Shown here: positions 32,598 to 38,364 of the stretch, piece after piece
Numbering within the stretch: the first letter of the stretch is position 1
Layout: each line of letters opens with the position of its first letter
Origin: Candidatus Sulfotelmatobacter sp.
Lineage (GTDB): Bacteria; Acidobacteriota; Terriglobia; Terriglobales; Acidobacteriaceae
Length of the DNA stretch: 38,364 nucleotides
Direction: 5' to 3'
Assembly (NCBI GenBank): GCA_030038255.1
Contig: JASHPH010000421.1
Location: 1-38,364, forward strand
Program-made: the position numbers and the translations under genes
The notes under the pieces: generated by a model
Told to the model about the DNA's origin: nothing
What the model saw: the letters and a program-made list of their open reading frames with translations, nothing else
Databases searched by the model: none

Positions 32598-34031
32598 CTA
32601 TCCCCGCCCCTTCTTCTTGATCTCAATATTCAGGCGGCGGATTTTCTGGTTCAGGGTAGAGAGCGGCACGTGGAAGCGCTCGGCGGCTTCCGTCTGGTTC
32701 CAATTGCAGCGCTCGAGCATGTCGGTAATGACGCGCCCCTCGAAGTCCTCGACGATCTCAAACAGGGATGCGTCCGACGGCGGGTCGTGCATGGACAGTG
32801 ACGGGCTGCGGCCCAGCATGGAGTCGGGCAGAAGCTCCATGCTGATTTCAGGGCCGGAAGACAGCACAACGGCGCGTTCGATCACGTTTTCCAGTTCGCG
32901 AACATTGCCCGGCCAGGAGTAGGCCATCAACGGGCGCAAAGCTTCGGGCGTGATGCGCGGCGCCTGGCGGCCGTTTTCTTCGGCATAGCGCTTCAGGAAG
33001 AAGTCCACCAGCAGCGGGATGTCTTCTTTTCGCTGGCGCAGCGGCGGCAATTCCACCGTGATGACGTTCAGGCGGTAGAAAAGATCTTCGCGGAAGCGGC
33101 CTTCCCGCACCAGTTGGCGGAGATCCACGTTGGTGGCAGCGATAATCCGCACATCGACCTGCATTTCCTGAATTCCGCCCAGATGCATGAACCGCCGGTC
33201 CTGCAGCACGCGTAGAATCTTGGCCTGAGTTTCCAGCCCCATGGTAGCGATTTCGTCGAGGAAAAGAGTGCCCTTGTCGGCGACTTCGAAAAGTCCCTTC
33301 TTCGAAGCGATGGCGCTGGTGAACGCGCCCTTTACGTGGCCAAACAGCGTCGACTCCAGCAGGTCGGTGGGCATCGAGCCGGTGTTGACGGGAACGAACG
33401 GCTTGTCGCGGCGCGGAGAGTTGAGGTGTATCGCTTTGGCAATGACTTCCTTGCCGGTTCCGCTTTCACCCTGAAGGAGCACCGTCGAGCGACTGTTCGC
33501 GACCTGGCCGACGAGGTCAAAAATCTTCAGCATGGCCTCGCTTTTGCCGACAATGTTCTCGAAGTTGTAGCGTTGCTTCAGCGCGCGCTTGAGCTGAACG
33601 TTCTCTTCCTCGGCGCGGCGCCACCCCACCGCGGCGCGCACATCAGCGAGAAGCTTCTCGTTGTCCCACGGCTTTTGGATGAAGTTGGCTGCCCCCGCCT
33701 GCATGGCACGGACCGCATTCTCCACTGTGCCGTACGCCGTAATCATGATTACCGGCATGCGCGAATCGTGGGAACGAATCTCGGTCAGGATCTCCATTCC
33801 GTTGCGTCCGGGAAGCGTCAGATCGAGCAGTACGAGATCAAAGGCATGGTCTCCCAGCAGTGCAAGGCCTTCCTCACCGCTGGCCGCGGTCTGCACTTCA
33901 AAGCCCTCCATCTCGAGCAGCGTCTGCAGGGATTCGCGAATCTCGGCCTCATCATCGATGATGAGCACCGACCCGGCGGCTGGTGACGCTCCGGAGCCCG
34001 CGTGGCGTGAGATGACGGCCGCTTCAGACAT
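32598..34031 (-). CDS. NtrC-family sigma-54-dependent response regulator
   Basis: 477 aa. Receiver domain (about 20-135) with acidic pocket IDDEAE, phospho-acceptor Asp70 (LLLDLTLPG), and QKPWDN lysine. AAA+ domain (about 160-390): Walker A GESGTGKE, the sigma-54 contact loop reading GAFTSA (residues 235-240) instead of GAFTGA, Walker B TLFLDEIA, and arginine-finger region. Fis-type HTH at about 435-472 (EAAERFHVPLSTLNQKIRRL). Its ATG overlaps the kinase stop by 8 bp, so it is translated with and phosphorylated by that kinase. Targets would be -24/-12 promoters; I found none in the window. Confidence 0.95.
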   Translation of the reverse strand: MSEAAVISRHAGSGASPAAGSVLIIDDEAEIRESLQTLLEMEGFEVQTAASGEEGLALLGDHAFDLVLLDLTLPGRNGMEILTEIRSHDSRMPVIMITAYGTVENAVRAMQAGAANFIQKPWDNEKLLADVRAAVGWRRAEEENVQLKRALKQRYNFENIVGKSEAMLKIFDLVGQVANSRSTVLLQGESGTGKEVIAKAIHLNSPRRDKPFVPVNTGSMPTDLLESTLFGHVKGAFTSAIASKKGLFEVADKGTLFLDEIATMGLETQAKILRVLQDRRFMHLGGIQEMQVDVRIIAATNVDLRQLVREGRFREDLFYRLNVITVELPPLRQRKEDIPLLVDFFLKRYAEENGRQAPRITPEALRPLMAYSWPGNVRELENVIERAVVLSSGPEISMELLPDSMLGRSPSLSMHDPPSDASLFEIVEDFEGRVITDMLERCNWNQTEAAERFHVPLSTLNQKIRRLNIEIKKKGRG

Positions 34032-36936
34032 GGACGGCCTTTCTGCTCAGCGGAAAATCCAGAGCGAAGGTCGTTCCCGCCCCGGGTTGGCTCTCGACAC
34101 GAATCTTGCCGGAGTGTTCTTGAATGATGCCGTAGGTCACGGACAGACCGAGGCCGGTTCCGCGCGGCTGGCCTTCCTTTTGGGCCGTCTTGGTGGTGAA
34201 GAAGGGATCGTAAATGCGCTGCACGTGTTCCGGCGCGATGCCCGAACCCGTGTCGGATACGCGGACGCTCACCATGTCGCCGTTGCTGGTGGCCACGCTG
34301 AGCTTGCCGCCGCCCGGCATGGCGTCCTTGGCGTTGAGGAAGAGATTCAGGAAGACTTGCTGCAGTCTTCCGGCATTGCCCTGGATGGGCGGAATCGTCG
34401 GCATCAGATCGGAATGGATCTGAATTTTCGCGACTTTGAGCTGGTGCTCCAAAAGGGCCAGCGTGTCGGTGATGACTTTGTTGAGGTCCACGTCGCTGAA
34501 CTCGCTGCCGCTGGTGCGCGAGAAATTCAACAAGTTGTTGATAATCTCCGACGCGCGGAACGTCTGCCGCGTGATTTTCTCCAGTAATCCCGACTTCTGC
34601 GGGTCGCCCTGCAGTTGCTTAGCCAGCATCTGCGTGTAAGAGGAGATCACGGCGAGTGGAGTGTTGACCTCGTGCGCCACGCCCGCGGCCAGAAGGCCGA
34701 TGGAGGAAAGCTTGTCGGCCTGGAACAGCTGACTTTCCAGTTCCACCCGCTCCGTAATGTCATCCATGATGATGAGGCGCCCGATCACGTCGAACTTGCG
34801 CGTCACCAAGGGAGCAATCGCGACATTGACGGTGCGAGTTTCGCCTGCCGGTGTCTTCAGGCGGAACTTGTAGAGGTTATTAATGCCGGAATTTTGCCGG
34901 GCGCGATAGAACTCTTCCACAAATTCCGGTGGGAAAACTCTGCGCACGGGTTGGGTTAGAGTCTGCCAGCGTGGCACCGCATACATCACTTCCATCTGCG
35001 CATTCCAGCTCTCGATGCGGTCTTCCATGTCGAGCGCCATGATGCCGACGTTGATGGATTCGACGATGTTCTCGTTGAAATCCTTCAGGCGCTCGTACTC
35101 GGCGACTTTCTGCTGCAACGACGCATAGAGCTGACCATTCTGGATCGCAATGCCAAGATATCCACCAAGAGTCTCGAGCAACTCGACGTCTTCGCTGGTC
35201 AGGAAATCGCCCTTGCTGGTCTTTCCCAGCCCCAGCACGGCAATCGTTCTCTGCTGGGCGTGGCACGGAATGTAGTAGTTCAGGTCGAGTCGTGCGATCG
35301 CATCCTGCGAGGCCGCGGTTTCGCGCGGCACCTGATGAGTGTTCTCGAAGAACAGGTGTCCGGCTTGTCCCGGGCGTTGGACGGACAGAAAACTCAGGTC
35401 CAGGCCGGCCATGAGACTCAGGCCGACAGACTTCGACAGAACAAACCGCTCCGGCTCCTCACCAGAATTCAGAAAGATGGCGATTCGGTCCACGGCCAGC
35501 GTGTGCGACAGGCGGTCGATGACCGAGGAGAGCAGCGTATTCAAATCGGTCTCGGAGCTCAACTCGCGGCCAAATTCGATCAGCGTTCTGCGGTAGTCGT
35601 AGCGGGTGCGGTAGAAGAACTGATCCACATGGTCCTGAATCCATTTACGGACGGGATCAAACAGCAAAGCGGTTATGACCACCGCCAGGATGAGGCCCAG
35701 CGGACCTGTACCTGGCTTCTGCATGTGCACCAACTCGGCGATGCCCGCCACCAGCGCAAAATACATTCCGATGACCGCTGCGGCCGCCACGGTGTAGACC
35801 ACACCGCGCTTGAAGATCAAGTCCACATCCATCAGGCGGTAGCGGAAGATCGCATAGCCAAAGGTCAACGGCAATAAGCCCATCGACAGCACGGAAATCT
35901 TCACACCCGGCAATCCCATCAGGTAGGGAACGACGTAGAACAGAGTGAAGGGAACAATGGCTAGGACTGTGCCGCGCGTTACCCATTTCAATTGCTGGCG
36001 CAGAATCGTGGTGCTGGCGCGCCCGTAGCTGTCCCACAGGATGGCAGCGGCGATGACGAACAGGAAGGCGCCATAGGCCATTTCCTGCCGGTCCATATCC
36101 CAACGCAGCAGTCCGCTCGGATGGGCCAGCCGCAGCGCCAGAACGTGCCTTACGAGCAGCACAGCTCCGGGCACATAAGCCAGAGCCAGGAGCCAGGGAC
36201 GGCGCCGGACGAATTCCCGCTTCTCGGGGAAAGTCAGCACGAAGTGCAAGAACAACGCAGGCTGCAACACCCACGCGACGACGTTGCTCCAGTAAATCTC
36301 CCAGTCAAACGGATCCAGCTTCCCCGTGTACTTGAACGAGTAGGCGATAAACGAAACCAGGCAGAAGATGTAGAAGTGCGTCGAACCGGCCGCCGTCCAG
36401 CGCCGCAGAAGCACGTACAGCCCAATTCCGAGGTAGATGAGCGCGATCGGCCGCAACCAGAATCTCGGATCATGCGGGGAATGATCGTAGGGAACCAAAA
36501 TGACCTGCGAGTCGAGCGGGACGGAGCGGCGAATCAGCGAGTAGGAAGCCTTTGACCACACGCCGGTGCGGTAAAGCTGCCGCACCAACCCGGGCGTGCT
36601 GTTAATCTCCTGGTCGTTGACGGAGACAAGCTGGTCGCCCTTCTTGATGCCGGCCTTCTCACCCGGCCCATCGGCCTCAACCCGCTCGGCGACCAGGTGG
36701 CCACCGCGCTCCACCCACCACACACCGTCGTCGGGGATGGAAGAAGTCCGCTCCTTTTCGAAGTTGAAGCCGGCGAATACCACCGCCGTCACCGTCAGTA
36801 GGAAGAGAACTACCGCGGCAAAACGAGCTTGGCTCTCCCAATTCATGGGTTTCAGCATCGGCCCCGAACCCCTCTGGGGCTGCACACGTGTAGGAACGAG
36901 ACCCGGCCAATCCTCTTTGAGCAACTTCGCTGCCAT
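34024..36936 (-). CDS. PDZ-GAF-PAS membrane sensor histidine kinase
   Basis: 970 aa. TM1 (about 38-57), a PDZ domain outside the membrane (about 72-145; ADGPGEKAGIKKGDQLVSVN), a block of about 8-9 helices (160-425), a GAF domain (about 450-605), a PAS domain (about 610-735), HisKA with phospho-acceptor His755 (GVAHEVNTPL), and HATPase (about 850-965; N box NLFLNAKDAM, G boxes DTGSGIAP and GTGLGL). The PDZ domain may sense C-terminal peptides of misfolded envelope proteins, as in DegS-type sensors; that is inference. Start ATG 36936; Met27 or Met31 are alternatives. The gene overlaps its NtrC-type regulator by 8 bp. Confidence 0.94.
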   Translation of the reverse strand: MAAKLLKEDWPGLVPTRVQPQRGSGPMLKPMNWESQARFAAVVLFLLTVTAVVFAGFNFEKERTSSIPDDGVWWVERGGHLVAERVEADGPGEKAGIKKGDQLVSVNDQEINSTPGLVRQLYRTGVWSKASYSLIRRSVPLDSQVILVPYDHSPHDPRFWLRPIALIYLGIGLYVLLRRWTAAGSTHFYIFCLVSFIAYSFKYTGKLDPFDWEIYWSNVVAWVLQPALFLHFVLTFPEKREFVRRRPWLLALAYVPGAVLLVRHVLALRLAHPSGLLRWDMDRQEMAYGAFLFVIAAAILWDSYGRASTTILRQQLKWVTRGTVLAIVPFTLFYVVPYLMGLPGVKISVLSMGLLPLTFGYAIFRYRLMDVDLIFKRGVVYTVAAAAVIGMYFALVAGIAELVHMQKPGTGPLGLILAVVITALLFDPVRKWIQDHVDQFFYRTRYDYRRTLIEFGRELSSETDLNTLLSSVIDRLSHTLAVDRIAIFLNSGEEPERFVLSKSVGLSLMAGLDLSFLSVQRPGQAGHLFFENTHQVPRETAASQDAIARLDLNYYIPCHAQQRTIAVLGLGKTSKGDFLTSEDVELLETLGGYLGIAIQNGQLYASLQQKVAEYERLKDFNENIVESINVGIMALDMEDRIESWNAQMEVMYAVPRWQTLTQPVRRVFPPEFVEEFYRARQNSGINNLYKFRLKTPAGETRTVNVAIAPLVTRKFDVIGRLIIMDDITERVELESQLFQADKLSSIGLLAAGVAHEVNTPLAVISSYTQMLAKQLQGDPQKSGLLEKITRQTFRASEIINNLLNFSRTSGSEFSDVDLNKVITDTLALLEHQLKVAKIQIHSDLMPTIPPIQGNAGRLQQVFLNLFLNAKDAMPGGGKLSVATSNGDMVSVRVSDTGSGIAPEHVQRIYDPFFTTKTAQKEGQPRGTGLGLSVTYGIIQEHSGKIRVESQPGAGTTFALDFPLSRKAVHV

Positions 36937-36987
36937 GTCTAGGCGCGGCTGTCGGAATTAAGTCCCGCAGATAAAGCTACTTCCGAG

Positions 36988-36993
36988 ATTATA
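36988..36993 (-). promoter_or_regulatory. Possible -10 element for the sensor kinase
   Basis: On the minus strand a perfect TATAAT lies 52 bp upstream of the kinase ATG, predicting a leader of about 44 nt. No good -35 is seen at 16-18 bp, so only weakly supported. It argues that the kinase has its own start site downstream of the receiver gene's hairpins. Confidence 0.3.
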
Positions 36994-37155
36994 GATGCAG
37001 TTTTGAACACCAGCTATGCCTTTTGGGATGTTTCTGTGGGATTTTGTATCGATTTTCCCAAGGCAGTCTTGCAGTTACAAAGAATTGCGCAAGCACAAAA
37101 TTATCGCATTTCTGGCATGCCGGTTCTTTGTAGGCAGGTCCTGGAATTAAGAAGG

Positions 37156-37225
37156 CTTGCGCGGACGCAAGACGAGCTTGGCAGAGCCCAGCGGCTGGAC
37201 GTGTGCCAGCATGGGCTCTGTCAAG
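37156..37225 (-). terminator. Tandem hairpins after the receiver gene
   Basis: First hairpin (met first on the minus strand): arms 37212-37225 and 37177-37190 pair over 14 bp with one G·U, with an inner 5-bp stem GCTGG/CCAGC. Second: CTTGCG-TCCG-CGCAAG (37156-37171), followed on the transcript by CCTTCTTAATT, a weak U-rich tail. They begin 24 nt past the receiver stop. Best read as terminator(s), though the 49-nt first structure could be a stable RNA element. Confidence 0.6.
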
Positions 37226-37248
37226 TTGCGCCAGATTGGATGGTTCGG

Positions 37249-37647
37249 CTATGACGGCCGAACAGCCGCTGTCCGGTTTGCCGGCAGGCTCACGCGAATA
37301 ACATTCAACAACTCATCGTTGTCAGCCGGTTTCTGGAAGAATGCTGCGGCGCCTGCTTTCAGAGCCCGTTCTTCAGCGGTCTGAGGATCGCGTGCACTCA
37401 GCACGATAACTGGAACCGCCGACAGTGCGTCGCTCTTCTGCAACCGTTCGAGGACCACGAAACCGTCGCCCGCCGGCAGACCCAGGTCGAGGACAATCAG
37501 GTCCGGCCGCTCCTTCTGCGCCGTGGCGATGGCGGAATATCCGTCACCGGCGGTGACAATGTCGTAGTTCTTGGACCGCAGGCGGAGCCGCAGGGCTCGC
37601 ACCAAGTCAGCGTCGTCGTCCACGACCAGAATCTTGTGCTTTTGCAT
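37249..37647 (-). CDS. Stand-alone receiver-domain response regulator
   Basis: 132 aa: a single CheY-like receiver with no output domain. Phospho-acceptor Asp54 (IVLDLGLPAG), acidic pocket VVDDDAD at 9-15, conserved Ser in VIVLSARD, and Lys in FFQKPADN. The C-terminus is short (PANRTAAVRPS). Start: ATG at 37647 with GGAG about 8 nt upstream (GGAGAACAACTATG); 11 more in-frame codons upstream start from a weaker position. It may relay phosphate from a kinase such as the neighbouring one, but is separated from it by tandem hairpins. An IS110-type element lies directly upstream. Confidence 0.9.
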   Translation of the reverse strand: MQKHKILVVDDDADLVRALRLRLRSKNYDIVTAGDGYSAIATAQKERPDLIVLDLGLPAGDGFVVLERLQKSDALSAVPVIVLSARDPQTAEERALKAGAAAFFQKPADNDELLNVIRVSLPANRTAAVRPS

Positions 37648-38364
37648 AGTTGTTCTCCTATGATGTTTGTCTACTTCCAACTGTTCTCGTCTCCGAGAGA
37701 CGAAGAAATGGATCCGTTTCTGGAGCGAGGGCGCAGAGCGGTGTCATGCGGCCTCGGCCAGGACAAAATTTGGGAAATCCTCGAAGACCCACCTGTGTTT
37801 CAGGGTTCGATAGATGATTCCCAGGAACTTGCGTGCCAGCGCGATGATGGCTCGGCCAGCGCCGCGGCGGGCTTTCACTCGTTCGTAGAAGTTCTTCAGA
37901 TACGGACTGTACTGGGCGGCGATCAGCGCCGACTGCACCAAAGCTGTACGTCCCAGTTTGCTGCCCCGTTTGTGAATCCGTCCGCTGCGCTCGGTTTCGT
38001 TGGAATTGGAGACGCGTGGCACGATGCCGAAGTAGCTGGCAAGCCGGTGTTCATCGGGGAAGTCGTTGACGTCGCCGATGACGCTGAGCAGGATCGCGCT
38101 CGTGATCTTGCCGATGCCCTTGATGCTGGTCAGATTCTTGTGGCCTTCTAGCTTGGAACCTTCTTCCGCAATGGTCTGATCCAATTCGCCAATGCTCTGG
38201 TTCAGGCTGCGAACCTGGCCGACAATCACCCGCAGCTCGATCCGCACCAATTCGTCGAAGGGCAGATCTAACACTTCGTTGAGTTTCTTCTCGCTCGACA
38301 ACGCTTCCTTGGCCAGATTGATTCCACGCGCGGAAAGGATGTTGTTGATCTTGTTCTTCAGCGT
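37648..38364 (-). mobile_element. Partial IS110-family insertion sequence (one end inside the window)
   Basis: The transposase 3' end is at 37744, leaving at most about 96 bp to the receiver gene, so this end of the element must lie within 37648-37743; the exact boundary cannot be placed since IS110 ends lack long inverted repeats. A small hairpin CGTCTC-CGA-GAGACG (37688-37702) lies there. The other end is beyond the window. Confidence 0.6.
37744..38364 (-). CDS. IS110-family transposase, C-terminal part (gene runs off the window)
   Basis: 206 codons visible. The frame stays open to the window edge, reading TLKNKINNILSARGINLAKEA before the first alternative TTG at 38301, so the true N-terminus (RuvC-like DEDD domain) is outside. 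Seen: a helical spacer, the helix-hairpin-helix-like LTSIKGIGKITSAILLSVIG, and the C-terminal Tnp domain YFGIVPRVSNSNETERSGRIHKRGSKLGRTAL (motifs: FGIVP; RGSKLGR) bearing the conserved serine region used for recombination in IS110 enzymes. Family knowledge: IS110 elements use a bridge RNA from their non-coding end. Confidence 0.92.
   Translation of the reverse strand, partial: TLKNKINNILSARGINLAKEALSSEKKLNEVLDLPFDELVRIELRVIVGQVRSLNQSIGELDQTIAEEGSKLEGHKNLTSIKGIGKITSAILLSVIGDVNDFPDEHRLASYFGIVPRVSNSNETERSGRIHKRGSKLGRTALVQSALIAAQYSPYLKNFYERVKARRGAGRAIIALARKFLGIIYRTLKHRWVFEDFPNFVLAEAA

Larger units (their letters stand above)
36937..37248. other. 312-bp gap between receiver gene and sensor kinase
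   Basis: Contains the tandem hairpins at 37156-37225 and a possible kinase promoter at 36988. AT-richer than its surroundings. An 83-codon open frame on the plus strand is not convincing because it has no ribosome site and runs through the hairpin arms. I see no clear gene. Confidence 0.5.

Noticed and set aside
37120-37136. TGGCAT-N5-TTCT, a sigma-54-like -24/-12 site
   Set aside because: The -12 element lacks the required TTGC, and it points to the plus strand where no gene follows.
37003-37254. 83-codon plus-strand frame between sensor kinase and receiver gene
   Set aside because: TTG start without ribosome site, runs through both arms of the tandem hairpins and into the receiver gene's 3' end.
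1-38364. CRISPR array, tRNA, rRNA, prophage or toxin-antitoxin genes
   Set aside because: Looked for regular spaced repeats, tRNA-like cloverleaf ends, rRNA cores and typical small gene pairs; none found.

Overview
The window is about 38 kb of high-GC bacterial chromosome, densely packed with genes. Three things make it read as an Acidobacteriota (Terriglobia/Koribacter-like) genome. First, the gene set: a Ser/Thr kinase fused to a TolB/FlgO-like domain and TPRs, a PDZ-containing sensor kinase, an RNase E/G with a huge low-complexity insert, and tandem CrtI/PYROXD2-like flavoproteins. Second, frequent TTG and GTG starts. Third, intergenic palindromes of kinds I recall from that phylum. The assignment rests on recognition by eye; no 16S or database search was available.

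Layout. 1-4.0 kb: the 3' part of rodA, then a long gap carrying a structured leader, then rne/rng. 4.1-6.7 kb: two minus-strand genes of unknown function, one a membrane protein and one a two-domain protein with an Ala-rich linker. 6.9-15.4 kb: purU (formyl-THF deformylase), a secreted protein of unknown function, two translationally coupled paralogous FAD oxidoreductases, a divergently transcribed GcvT-family aminomethyltransferase, and an APC amino-acid permease preceded by an overlapping 57-residue six-cysteine zinc-ribbon gene. This stretch can be read as a possible one-carbon/amine catabolic neighbourhood, but that is inference. 15.6-22.7 kb: a small protein of unknown function, the receptor-like kinase, a SAM methyltransferase, a DUF4097-type exported protein, a GT39/ArnT-like membrane glycosyltransferase, and an anchored coiled-coil protein.

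22.9-26.7 kb: a TetR-regulated DevBCA/MacAB-like exporter operon (regulator, permease, ATPase, membrane-fusion protein). A perfect 27-bp palindrome overlaps its apparent promoter, so self-repression is the simplest reading. 26.8-30.7 kb: a small membrane protein, a CslA/BcsA-like GT2 synthase, an exported Xaa-Pro aminopeptidase and a YciI-like protein, all on the plus strand. 30.7-32.4 kb: mlaE-mlaF lipid-transport genes without an adjacent mlaD; MlaF has Ser where the Walker B catalytic Glu is expected. 32.6-37.6 kb: a two-component pair (membrane PDZ-GAF-PAS histidine kinase and NtrC-type sigma-54 activator, overlapping by 8 bp), then a stand-alone receiver protein behind tandem hairpins. 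37.7 kb to the end: the C-terminal part of an IS110-family transposase running off the window.

Intergenic spaces hold several palindromic repeat families: a CCCCACCC-type hairpin (three copies), hairpins with a GGCACG-type stem and TTCA/TGAA loop (two loci), a CCCGGCAC palindrome, and an imperfect inverted array of CAGCNNT heptads. None interrupts a recognisable gene, although one may overlap an uncertain gene start. I saw no rRNA, tRNA or CRISPR array.
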